Notes under the pieces: generated by a model
Told to the model about the DNA's origin: nothing
Database searches by the model: none
What the model saw: the letters and a program-made list of their open reading frames with translations, nothing else
Assembly (NCBI GenBank): GCA_039111635.1
Contig: JBCAQO010000019.1
Coordinates: forward strand, 1 to 64,000
From: Heterobasidion occidentale
Taxonomy: Eukaryota; Basidiomycota; Agaricomycetes; Russulales; Bondarzewiaceae
DNA length: 64,000 nt
Direction: 5' to 3'
Shown: positions 9,800 through 20,329 of the stretch, piece after piece
Layout of the letters: every line of letters begins with the position of its first letter
How positions within the stretch are numbered: the stretch's first letter is position 1
Made by a program: the position numbers and the translations under genes

Positions 9800-12484
9800 A
9801 TGCTATCATCCGATACAATGTGTGTCATACAAGACAAGATGAGCGGTAAAGATCGAGAACTTTGTCCTGAATGTTATGCATATTACCAGCACAAATCCTC
9901 AACTGTCTCTCGAAGCTCTAGTTTTTTTTTCCTTGAATCCTTATTGAAAAGTCTTCATTTTTTGCTCTTGCTGCTTTCAAGGTCAAGCTTCATCAAGTTC
10001 AATGTCTCCGACAGTCCATCTGAAGCCGCCAAATCACGCACAGATTAGAAAACACGTTGTGGCTGCCCAACACGGAGGTATGTAGACATATTCTCACTCA
10101 TTGTTTATTGACTAGATTACAAACATCAGAACGCACTGCTCCTGTTCAACATATAGGCGGGAGTAGCGCAAATCACATCTCGTGAGAGAATGCCGCCTCC
10201 ACCAATCCTACCACCAAAGCACACGTTGAAGGTCCCTCGAGTGCATTTTCCTGGCGGCCCCCCTGGTGCCACATCAGGAGGTACAAGCACTGCACCAATC
10301 ATCCCTCTGTCGCTTCATATCATGACATAAGCAAATCTGGGCTACCAAGCTGCCCATGCGTTGTTCAACGTTATGCAGCAGCACTTGAGGGAATATGCTC
10401 GTACTGGAGCAAAGGGTGAGGGTGTCACTGTGATGGCAACCTTGATGACTAGGGTGTCGGGTTGGCGACAAGGCATTCCCATTGGTGTACGTTATCTATT
10501 ATGCTCGAAGTTTGATTACTCACAGCAGCTTCATGCATTGCAGCATGTCTTCAGCTCTATAGGAGAGGTTCCAGCTCGCATCGGAGGGCGTGACTTGAAG
10601 AATGTCATGTACAACACTCTGTATCCAGAGTTCATCACTTGGTCGAAGGATTACCACGTACCTGTCAACTCTTTCATCCTTCGAAATATGAATTGGGTTG
10701 AGCTTGGTGTGCTTGATCCAGAGTCTGACACTATATCGTTGGAGTTCTACAAACCCAATGCACGCAAGAAGGGCAATCCCGTTGAATTCAAGGCTTCAAC
10801 AATCAGTCTCATGCTTGAACTCCCCCCTGCTATATATTCCACGATCACTGCTCATATTGATGATGCCCTCAAACAAGAAGAGCTCATAAAAGGCAAAGAA
10901 GGAGCAGTAAGTGAAGCCGTTTCATAGGACTGAGGGGTGTTGATCTAATATCCTTTGTAGTCACGACAAATGTCACACATCCAGACATCATTCACAGCAC
11001 CAGTCAAAATAGACAAAGGAAAGGGGAAGAAGCAAGCACAGGTAAGTGCTCAACATACCACCTGTTCAAATTCATGATCACATACCGCCAATCTGTACAT
11101 GGCGTGTGAATGCACTGCCATGTACTAGTATGTGATCATGCTCCTAGTGTTCTTCTATGTTTACAATCACTTTGACAGCCCAGTATGCCTTCCAAATCAG
11201 CATCGGCATCTGAAGAGGACAAGCACCTTTCAACGCGGATCAAGCTCAATCAACGTCAAGATCCCTTGTTCTCTCTGTCTCAGGTCGACAATGCAGACCT
11301 GTCGATGTCTGGTGATGCTACCTATGAGGATGGTGTTCATTGTGCACTTCGGGACAACAGGCTCCTAAAGAGTGTTCTGTTCAAGCCTTGCGTAAGTCCA
11401 TTCCACCGAAATGTGATACCTCTTGGTTGCCAGTGCTTATATATGACTTCAGGTGATGTTTGTCCAATCAATGTGGTCATTTATATCTGCCCAAAGAAGT
11501 CCTTTCAATGCCTAGTCAAACAACTCCAAGATCACAAAACTTCAGACTCCGGATTCACAGCATGGATGCAAGAGGTCGTTCCGTTGTAGGCGACTCTCTT
11601 CTATTCTCCAATGTCGTCATCACAATGTGGGTCATTCAAGATAATGTGCAGATGTCTGATCAATCCCCCGCTGATCAAGCACTTCGGACAGCTGCAGACT
11701 TGCATTGCCGTTAAGCAAGCCTATTACCGCAATCTGGACACGAATTCTATTCATATACATAGCGTGAACACCCAGATTCAACACCTCATTCTTGAAACCC
11801 TCTGTATCCAGTGGGCTGCACCCTCCTTTCGATTGTATATGAATTCATTGACCATGAGCTCGAGGCGCGCAGAAATCCAAGTACCCCCTTCACGATCCCT
11901 TTGTTCTGATTTGTTAAGGTTACGCTCACCATTTCAAACTCGGAGCAGGGCAAACACTAGGATGCATTTCTTTTAGAAGAACTCCTAACGATTCGTTAGA
12001 TGGAAAATGGAGAAAGTACATAAACAATAACTTGGTGATACCCACCCAGCATGACGACAGTGATGATCAGCTGCGTGGTGCCTTCTTAGCATTCTGCCAA
12101 CATGTGCAGTACTGGAAGACTTCAAAAGCGGCATTCGTAACGGGTTTCCAAGGTGCGCGCTAATTAATCAAAGCCTGCTTATCATCGACTCATCTTGATT
12201 TGCACTATTCTTCTTACAGGAGGCAAAGGCCTATTATTGGACCCTCAAATAATCACACATCCGTTTGTCTATTCATTTGTTAACGCATTGTGCTACTGAA
12301 GCTGATATCTCACCTTTGCGAAGGGATTTGGGCAGGGTCTTCAGCAACGGCAATCTCAACAATACACACATCAACTTGGAGAAGGACCACATCTGCAATG
12401 CCTTCTGTGCCTTTTTTGGAGTTCCAACAACTTAGCATGACAATACGAAGAGGCATCGTCATCTCCAATCCAATCTGGTGAGCA
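9800..12484 (+). pseudogene. Alpha-kinase (MHCK/EF2K type), cargo of the TIR element
   Basis: The N-terminal exon has a Cys pair (ELCPECYAYYQHKSST, 9858-9905). After an intron with GTATGT at 10079, a long exon runs to 10927 without a known domain. Exons at about 11185-11395 and 11450-11980 lead into the kinase core: YKYINNN-like residues near 12010-12035, FLAFCQHVQYWKTSKAAFV (12085-12140), FQG split by an intron (12153-12220), LLLDPQIITHP (12230-12265), VFSNGNLNNT (12330-12362), and the zinc-binding tail KDHICNAFCAFFGVP (12385-12425). This order is diagnostic of alpha-kinases. Where the family has Asp-x-Gln-Gly, this copy has Gly-Phe-Gln-Gly, so the catalytic Asp is lost. Stops and frameshifts occur before the core and after VPTT. 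Alternative exon borders are possible. Confidence 0.7.
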
Positions 12485-12772
12485 ATTCGCCTTCCTTAGC
12501 TCCGAATCATGCACTCTTGACTATAATAACTTAGCATCGAAGTGCTGAAGGTTCCGGATCTTGACCAATGGACCTTGCTTCAATTTCGGGTCTAGCATGA
12601 TTATGATCAACGGTAGGAGACCATGTTCATCATATGATACCTCATATATGTTATGACCACTACTAATTTGTTTAACTTCTAATATAATGTCCATTTCTTC
12701 GTGTAAATATGAGTAATCTATAGATAACAGAGGCTTGATATTACTCGGGTGGATTGCTTACCCTGTCCCTGG
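12485..12772. other. 3' flank of the alpha-kinase inside the TIR element
   Basis: AT-rich sequence with no coding frame that I can support, running to the right inverted repeat. Confidence 0.4.
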
Positions 12773-12969
12773 TATTTCATCTCTCGCTAATACTTATTCC
12801 ATACCTCACTAGTAGAATTTCAGACCTAGCCGGTACATTTACTGATGCTTAAGTTGAGATTTCAACCATAAAAACTCAGAGGAGGAGTTTCTGGGGTCGT
12901 ATGCTATGCCGCTTATGTCAAAGCGCGGCATCCGAGTGCAAAATAAGCTGTCCACTCCCTATTGCCATA
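12773..12969 (-). repeat. Right terminal inverted repeat of the TIR element
   Basis: The reverse complement begins TATGGCAATAGGGAGTGGAC and pairs with 7353-7547. GTACTT follows at 12970-12975 and is the second copy of the target duplication. Confidence 0.85.
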
Positions 12970-13238
12970 GTACTTCTCCATTTGCACCTTTCCAACCAGG
13001 TTGCAAGGAAGTGCTTACCCATGTAGCCCTAAGGCCATGGCATGTGAATGCCTATGTCTCTGTGCCTGTGACCTCTTTTGTAGCTCCTCTTCCAATGCTG
13101 AATGATCCATTGGAGGGTCGGCTTCTAAGGACATGCTGAATACCTTAATGTATGCTCCATGATGGAGCTGCCTAGTATCTGTTGGACTTATTATCGGAAC
13201 AGACTGGCCAAATGGCCCCAATAGGTCAAGTTGTAACA

Positions 13239-13252
13239 ATACCCCCCTTTCT
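13239..13252 (-). promoter_or_regulatory. Polypurine tract next to the gypsy 3' LTR
   Basis: On the minus strand the bases just before the LTR are AGAAAGGGGGGTAT, a purine tract of the kind that primes plus-strand synthesis. It identifies 7056-13238 as the 3' LTR of the minus-strand gypsy element. Confidence 0.6.
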
Positions 13253-13429
13253 AAGTCCCAGATCCTAAGGGGACACTTGCATCTTGCAAGCTTCATTGTC
13301 ATTCCATTGATGTGAATGATGTATGGATAAATAGGAATGCATCTGTATGTGTGTGTTTGCTCGCTGTCATGCTTCAGTGTTTCCAGGATAGTTCTTCTCT
13401 TCTATGATCTCCAGTATCAAGGGGGATTC

Positions 13430-14274
13430 TGTTAGGACCGCGTCCTAACACGTGCTTCGCACGTGAGTGGATAGGCTGGTCAAGTGCTTTGGATGTGCTT
13501 CAGACTCGGACTGCTCCCTATGACTCATTACCATTTACATGCTCACAGTATAAACACTTACTTACGGTTCCTGGTTCTTGATGTGGACAGACTTTGGTTC
13601 CTGGCCCTGTTCCTGGTTCCTGATTGATCGTGATGTGGCTCAACATTTGATATGGATGTGGACAGACATTGGTGATCCTGTACTATACTTAGATCAATGA
13701 TGCGTCTTCGCTTACGGATCTCGATCGTTGACTTTGGTACTTGAGAAGTGCACAGACCAGATCTTGATCCTGCCCTAGATACTTCTTTGTATATATAGCC
13801 GAGATGAGCTTCTAAGAAGCTCAGCTCGTTCACCTGTAATAACATTCAATCTCTGCACTGCGCCTGGTGTCTGGCTACTTTCCTAGCTCACATTTCGCGA
13901 TCTCTGTCAGATCTGAAACTCCTTTACACGGTTTGACAACACCCTGGCTTCGTCTCCTTTCTCTACACCCTTCCTCTTTACCCACTACTACACCAGTCTC
14001 GCAGCATTCCGCGTTCTCAGTTGGACTCCTCCTAAAGTCATCTGTTGGACAGGAGAAGATTACCTGATTCCTCCTCATCATCGAGAAGACCTTGAAGAAC
14101 ATCTTCTTAACCTCTTCGAAGACAAAGCGGACAGTGACCCCAAGTTCTTGGAAAGAGCCCAAAGATGATCCATTGTCTTCATTCATTGAAGTCTACGGCT
14201 CTACAACTCAGTGGAAGTTTAGCCTAGGGATCCCCTTCGTGCGTTGGTGCACATGATAGGTCTCCAACCTAACA
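13430..14274 (+). mobile_element. Solo LTR, family 3 (845 bp), TSD GATTC
   Basis: The ends are TGTTAGGACC and CCAACCTAACA. GATTC stands immediately on both sides (13425-13429 and 14275-14279). It aligns along its length with the inverted copy at 31453-32307. The first 36 bases hold two overlapping perfect hairpins, TGTTAGGAC/GTCCTAACA (13430-13450) and CACGTGC/GCACGTG (13449-13465). A TATATATAG core promoter lies near 13790. No coding capacity. Confidence 0.85.
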
Positions 14275-14279
14275 GATTC

Positions 14280-17200
14280 TGGGTGTGTAGTAGGTTGATT
14301 GCTTTCTCAACGCTTAGGCCTATCAACCCATGTGAATCCAGCAGGACCCTTTTGAAGATCCCTAACTCTGTCAGCCCCATACGGTGGCCTGTCCTAGTAA
14401 GAGGTTGAGTGTACGTCCAGAGTTTGGTTCACAATATTAGCATGAGGTAAGCATTTGAGTGAATAAACTTTTGAGTTGTCCCTTTAGCTTGAGAGAGTCT
14501 GGCCTCAGGCCAATGGCGAGGACCTGCATTGAATAGACTTCTCAAAAATAGACTTTGCCCTCTTGTTAGGCAAATAGACTAGACTTGGTTAATTATTGAA
14601 TAGACTATTGATTAACCACACAAATAGTGATGTGTGGAGTTGCCATAAGTTATGTCCTTTTGATGGTAGTTTAAATGTTGTGCCAGATGTTTTGTAGATT
14701 TATCATCTTTGCGAATGGCAACTAGTTTATGCTTAAGTCTTTGCGGACTGACCTGCTAGTATAACCCAAGGTCATTACAGACTTATCCATTGCCAACATG
14801 GAGTACCTGTAAACAAGACAGTAGACTTTTCTGCACACTAGAACATCCATTGGTAATGCGCATAGGCCCCTGAACCAGGTCCTACTTCTTGACAGGGCTC
14901 CACTGAGGAGCGATGATGAGGATTTATACTATATCAAACTGGATAACTTATAGGAGTACTGCTAAAATAAGCTTCTATTTTGACACAACTCATGACCCTG
15001 TAAATAAAGGGCTGCCCAGTTTATCATCATGAAGGATGGCTGTTATTGCCTGGCTTGAGCCTTCTAAGCCTCAATTGATTTAATCCTCTAGGGTGAGGTA
15101 GTTTAAGGTCATTTTGGACTGAGTGGGGGCTTCAGCAGTTCAAAGTCACCACTCACAATTCTTATGCTTGAAGGAATAGTAGGTTAATGTTATTGCGAAC
15201 TAATCTAAATCCTCTGGTCAGGAATTTAGAAGATCATGATCCTTGTGAACTGAGGGACAATAAGGGACAATAGTTTGCTGTCAGTTCGGATGTTAGGCAG
15301 ATAGGTTCTAAGACGAAGAGTGGCCAATTATTCCCTATCCCTAAGGTGTTAATTTTGAGTCCAAGGCACATTCCCAGTTACTTTTCAACTGGCCCTTAAA
15401 GCAGAATTTCTTGCTTCTAACTTCAAGGGTAGAATGGGTGCACTGTGGAGTAGTTGTGGTTCTGAAAAAGAGCTAACAACCCACTCCATGTCCCCAAATC
15501 CCTCGCACAAAATTGAACCATGTTGGCCCCATATTCTTTTACTGGAGGGCATATGGAATATGGAAGTGCCTTGACCTAGTCAGAAAGGTTCTGCAATTGT
15601 GGGTGCTTGAAGTCCACCATCTGCCAGAATGCAACCATATTCCGAGGGTCATTGGTAGCTTTAGTGTCGTTCTGGATGATAACTAGTTTATAGTCATTGC
15701 GGACCAAGCCTTTGGTAGTTTTATATCATTCCGGATGTTGGTTTTCTTGTTCATTGGCTACTTAGTGGTGTGCGACCACTATGTGTGCGCATCACAATAA
15801 GGCCTCCTAATGCGGAATGACCCTGTAAAACTAGAGATCCAAAATAGGATGTCCAAACACCTGTCAGACCTTAACAGCAAGATAGAGTTCATCATTTCCC
15901 ATTTGGTGAACATACAACACAATTTCCCACTAGATTCTTACATCTTCTACGCTTTCCAGCATTGCCACAATACCGAAAAGTTGTTCATGTACCATCAGAC
16001 CAGGTTATGCTGAATCATACAAAGGGCCTCCTAATGTGGAAAGAGCCCTGTAAAACTGGGAATCCTAGCGGGACACCCAATTGCTTATCAGAATACCTCT
16101 TGACAATGAGAGGGTGAGATGCACTATGTGCCATAGCAAAGAGGGGTGAATGAAGTGGTTAGGTACTTCCCCTGCCTTCTTCTCTTTTCACAATTTAACA
16201 ACATGTAGGTCAACAACTTGATCAGAGTATTGTTTGGATTCTAGGTTTTCCTTCCTATGCTTAGTTTAATGTTATTGTGGACATTCCTATAGTTTAACAT
16301 TTTTCGGATATTAACTTTGGTTGTCCTGGGTATAAAACTAGTACCTGTGATATGGAGGGTTCTTTCCTCTCCATCATTATTTGAACAAGGGGTTCCTTAA
16401 CTCCCTTGTCCTCAACCTCATCCCTAATACCCTCCAAATGTGTCCCCATATCCATCATAGCCTTCATTCGGTCTGTAGTAAGGGTCTATGTCATCATAGT
16501 TCCCATCCTCAACCACATCCCACGCATCTAATTCTGCTCAAGTCCACATAATAGTCCTTGGAGTTGGTGGTTGAGGATTATGAACTTGTCTAATAGGACA
16601 AGCATGCATTTCTTCACTTCCAACATCTCAAGGAGTATCAACAGGTGGGGAATTTTGCAGTTGAGCTGCTCGAGCACTGTGGGAGCTTCCAATGTTGCCT
16701 CTCTGTCATGGTGCTCCTCTTGCCCTTTGGTTTCCTCTCCTCTTGTTCCTCCAGTATCTTAGAGGTTGTTTGTCGTTGGCGGTCCAAACATCATTTCTAC
16801 TGGGTTGAACCTCTGACAGGGAAGAAAAGCACTCTTGATCCCTTTGTGCCTGCCGTTACACTGTTATCCAGACATATTTGGTCTAGGTAGTAGTGTCTCA
16901 ACTACCTGTAGTTGGTACTTCTCTGATGGCTTTACTGTGCTGTAGTTGTACGTGAAAGGGGTTGACCCTAAGGGGATGAGAGTGGAGGGTGTTGGTGTCA
17001 GACAGAAGGGCAGGAAGGAGCTCCAGATTGATGAAGGTGGAGAACTCATCCAGGTATATGGGAAGGGCATAAGCCCCATTATTTCCTTAGGCATACTAGG
17101 AGGCTGCCTGATAGTCATCTGTGTAGGCCAGAATCCTGACCTGGTCCTGCCAATCTGGCAGCTGGTGTGTTACTTGTTGCTAGCTCTGATACATTTTCCG

Positions 17201-17639
17201 GAGCAGCCATAGCCAGTTCAGGGTGTTCATGACCTGGAAGTCCTCCTCTACCTCTTGTCACTAGTCTTGGTTTATCCTAAACTGTCGCTATCATTGGTTC
17301 TAGAGCAGTTGGTGAAGCTAGTCCTCCTTTTCTTTAATGTTCCATAAGGTGGCCATCATCAGTTTCCTCAGCCTGTGATGGGGCTCGCAACTTGGTTCCT
17401 CTTCTGAGTTTGGTTGTGGAAATGCAGATGGCAACTGATATGGGAACTCCTTCTGGTACACTTGGATGGCCACCTTCACCAGGTATTCTAGTGTTGCATT
17501 TGGGAATGGTGAGGACAATGCTCAAAGAGGAGTTTCTTGAGGGTGATGAGATTATTCCTTCATTGATGAGCATAGTGTGTTTGGAGGAGTAATAGGAGGA
17601 ATGGTCGGACATGCACTGGGGAGAGGGGGTCATCTTTTC
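14280..17639 (-). other. 3' part of gypsy copy II without a recognised domain; degenerate repeats
   Basis: This lies between the chromodomain and the 3' LTR of the minus-strand gypsy. Minus-strand frames at 17633-17334 and 17118-16864 read Pro/Ser-rich or Gln/Glu-rich sequence that could be a C-terminal extension or an extra ORF, but nothing is recognisable. Between 14.7 and 16.1 kb imperfect direct repeats recur, such as AACTAGTTTAT...TTGCGGAC (14720 and 15680) and GACCCTGTAAA (14993, 15820; GCCCTGTAAA at 16042). I see no gene that I can support. Confidence 0.4.
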
Positions 17640-20329
17640 TAAGGAGGGGGAAATAGTCTTTCTTATACACCTCTCCTAGAGCTTAATTGCCACAGGTCGG
17701 GGCTTGTCCAGGTAGTTTTCATAAAACTCTTGAAGGGCTTTATTAGCCATTCCTTTTAGGAGAGTGAAGGGTTCCCAAGTATTGTCTGCCTCAGAGTATC
17801 CTACCTACTTAATAAGGTACTTGGTACTCTGTCCTTGGCGCCTTGAGTCTAGAACGGCTTCCACTTCATAGTGTTCTTCCTTGTTCAAGACTTCTGGAGG
17901 TGGCCTAGGGTAATTCCTTCTATGAGCCTCCGTCTCCTGATATTTGGTGAGCAGGGAGGCGTGGAACATTAGGTGTGTTTTCAATGTTTCAGGTATTTCT
18001 AACCAATAAGCCAGGGAGCTGATTCTTTCCATCACCTAAAAAGGACCATAATATCTGGGTACCAGTTTGATCTTCGGACAAGTCGTCCAGATATGGATTC
18101 CTTCTAACCATACTTGGGTTCCTACTTCCCACTGCAGAAGTTTCCAGTGAAGGTCTAGGTCTTTGATGTGCTACACTACCATTTGTAAACTGGCAGTGGC
18201 TTCTTCCTGCATTTCTTGGATCAGTTGTAGGTATTTGGTTACTGCTAGCACCTTGGTCTCCAAAGCTGAGTCAACTGAATATGATGGGTTGAACTTGTAG
18301 AGGACCTCAAATGGCAATTTCCCAGTAGCAAAGTGTCTTTGGGTGTTGTGGGAGAATTCTGCAAAAGGGAGCAGGCCTATCCAGTTATCCTGGTGGTAGT
18401 TGCAAAAATTTTGCAGAAACTGTTCGATCTCCTAATTGACTCATTCTATTTCTCCATCCATTTGGGGATGATAAGCCATACTAAGGACTAAGGTGATCCC
18501 CAGTCCTTTCCACAGTTCTTGTATGAATTTTGCCACAAATTGAGGGCCTCTGTCAGACACCACTTTAATTAGTAAGCCATACTGCTTGAACATATTGTCT
18601 TGGAAGAACATTGTGGTTTTTTCTGTCATGATTGTTTTCTTACATAGAGTTATTACAATCCCCTTGGACAGTCCTTGGTTGACTACTATATTTATCAAGT
18701 CATAACCTCTGCTTTTTGGGAGGTCCGTTGATAAGCATGCACCCACTCTGGGGTCCAAGGGAGGTATTTGGAAAGCTTTGGGGAGAGACCAAATAGCTCT
18801 AGACAAGTACCGAAGATGCCAACTTGTACCGAACACAGTTGGTCCCTACTTGAACAACTGCAAGCCACCAAAGGATGTTTAGCAGCACTTGGGTCAGTTT
18901 GCCCATACTTTGTGTACTTATTATAACCGCACAGGAGTGCTACAATAAATGTTGACAAAATTGGGAGCCAATAACCCATACTTTGGTCAGTCATTATCAC
19001 TTATCATCCCAACTTCCATATGTTCGGTCAAACACAATCTCACACCATCGCTTGGCTACCCAAGTCATACATTTACTATTTTTTTCTTTTCATTGGCTCT
19101 CCAGCACCTGTTTCTGCTACCTACACTTGGATGATGGATATCAAATGTTTGGGATCTCGTCATCACTGATAGACTTTTACCTTATCACCTTTGGAACCTA
19201 TATGGACATTTCACCTACCTTCTTATCTTTGCTGGTCACTAGATCTTGGTGCCCACTCGGTACCTACTCTTATTTCTCATTCAATATTTTACTTAGGGGC
19301 TCTATTTACTATAAAAACCTACATACAACTCTAGAATAAACTAGCTTTTGTACCCCACAGTTCAGAGCTCATTTGCCCTCATCTTGTCCATTAAAATTAT
19401 CTTTGTCAACTCCTGAAAACTTGACATCCTCGTCATTTGGCCTCATTTACATTTGTACTCATCTCTTTACTTGTATCTCTTGTATATTGTCAGAGTCCTG
19501 TGTGGCTCTTAAAGCACATAGTTGTTGGTTGTAGCGCTACCTTTCTCATTACTAAATGCATTCCCAACATGACTGACCAAACATTTGGTCAGTGTTTGGT
19601 GCAGTTCCAAAACCATTTGGGTGCTATAATCTCACACTTCCCATTTGCTCCTCAGTGCGCCCTCACTTTCTAAAGTTGTTACTAACATTTCCTTGTGTAT
19701 TAGATACTAGCTCCAGCATCCCTATACTAGAGGTTGCTTTGGTGTTGTGCTTGGCACTTAGAGACACCTCTAGTGTATCACTGTTACAAAATTGGTGGAG
19801 ATGAAGCACCAAGGGGCATTCATTGTTTCAAATGGTTGGATTGGTAGATGGATCTGATGGGGTAGTTTCTTAGTAGATTGGCATACCACACAACTGTCTA
19901 TATATTGATGGACAAATTTAGTCATGCTCGGCCACCAATAATGGTGTTATATCAGCTCTAGGTTTATTGTTTGGCCTGGGTGTCTTGTGGCCATGGTGTT
20001 ATGGTGCATTTTGACAATTGTCTATTGTAGGAGGTCGTTCTTAGGAATGCATATATAACTATTGCACCGTGTGATTCTATTTTGATGTGTCCATTTCCCT
20101 AGGTCCCCTTGCATTGCTTGAGGTCCTTTTTCAAGTAGTTTCTTGAGGGCTATGTCAATTAGCAGGCCATGGTCCAAACACGAGTATTGAATAAAGGAAA
20201 GGAGGTCCAATAATAAATTTTCCGTTGCTTTGATGTGTATGTCTTTGTCTGGTTCTACCAAAGTTTCACTGGACTTGGTAAAAAGTTTAGACAGTAGCAG
20301 AGTTTGTGCCTTGTTATTAGATTCCACCC
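17640..20329 (-). pseudogene. Gypsy copy II integrase and chromodomain
   Basis: Minus strand, 5' to 3': integrase N-terminal region (20327-20022, IDIALKKLLEKGPQA), the zinc-binding part ending VVCQSTKKLPHQIH near 19860, a break by the solo LTR 18729-19780, then the core DLPKSRGYDLINIVV (18730-18680), the second catalytic Asp in VVSDRGPQFVAKF (18555-18520) and the Glu in HPQMDGEIE (18460-18440). The C-terminal part ends in a chromodomain (YEVEAVLDSRRQGQSTKYLIK then VGYSEADNTWEP, 17880-17770). Where the first catalytic Asp is expected (MDF) the copy reads TNF. Stops are frequent, mostly TAG. A chromodomain marks it as a chromovirus, whose integration would be targeted through chromatin. Confidence 0.8.
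18729..19780 (+). mobile_element. Solo LTR, family 4 (about 1.05 kb), inside gypsy integrase
   Basis: The element begins TGATAAGCATGC and ends GTGTATCA. It splits the integrase between Asn-Phe-Val-Thr and Asp-Leu-Pro-Lys-Ser. The flanks CCGTT (left, one T shared with the element) and CTGTT (right) fit a decayed 5-bp duplication. A TATAAAAA core promoter is at 19310-19317. It aligns with 60339-61255. Open frames of up to 118 codons inside are not conserved between the copies. Confidence 0.65.

Larger units (their letters stand above)
7353..12969 (+). mobile_element. TIR transposon carrying an rve integrase-like gene and an alpha-kinase
   Basis: The element is bounded by inverted repeats of about 195 bp that begin TATGGCAA, and is flanked by the 6-bp duplication GTACTT (7347-7352 and 12970-12975). 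The host LTR gives an independent empty-site comparison that confirms both ends. Inside are two plus-strand genes: an integrase-core protein (7671-9466) and an alpha-kinase (about 9800-12484). The 6-bp duplication and rve-type integrase recall Polinton/Maverick and IS3EU-like elements. It is too short for a Polinton and shows none of its polymerase or capsid genes. I know of no described family pairing these two genes. Both genes now carry stops, so this copy is inactive. Confidence 0.8.
7056..13238 (-). repeat. Gypsy 3' LTR, split by the TIR element
   Basis: The segments 7056-7352 and 12970-13238 align end to end with the uninterrupted LTR at 24714-25294 and with the copies at 37771-38372 and 59625-60145. 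On the minus strand the LTR carries a TATATAAGG-type core promoter near 7250, which gives its direction. The break falls inside the sequence CTCTTGTACTTCTC, with GTACTT present on both sides of the inserted element. Confidence 0.8.

Noticed and set aside
7353..12969. Polinton/Maverick element
   Set aside because: Duplication length and integrase type fit, but 5.6 kb is far too short and there is no sign of polymerase B, ATPase, protease or capsid genes.
18983..19339. 118-codon frame inside the 1-kb LTR as a gene
   Set aside because: The corresponding frame is not kept in the copy at 60339-61255.
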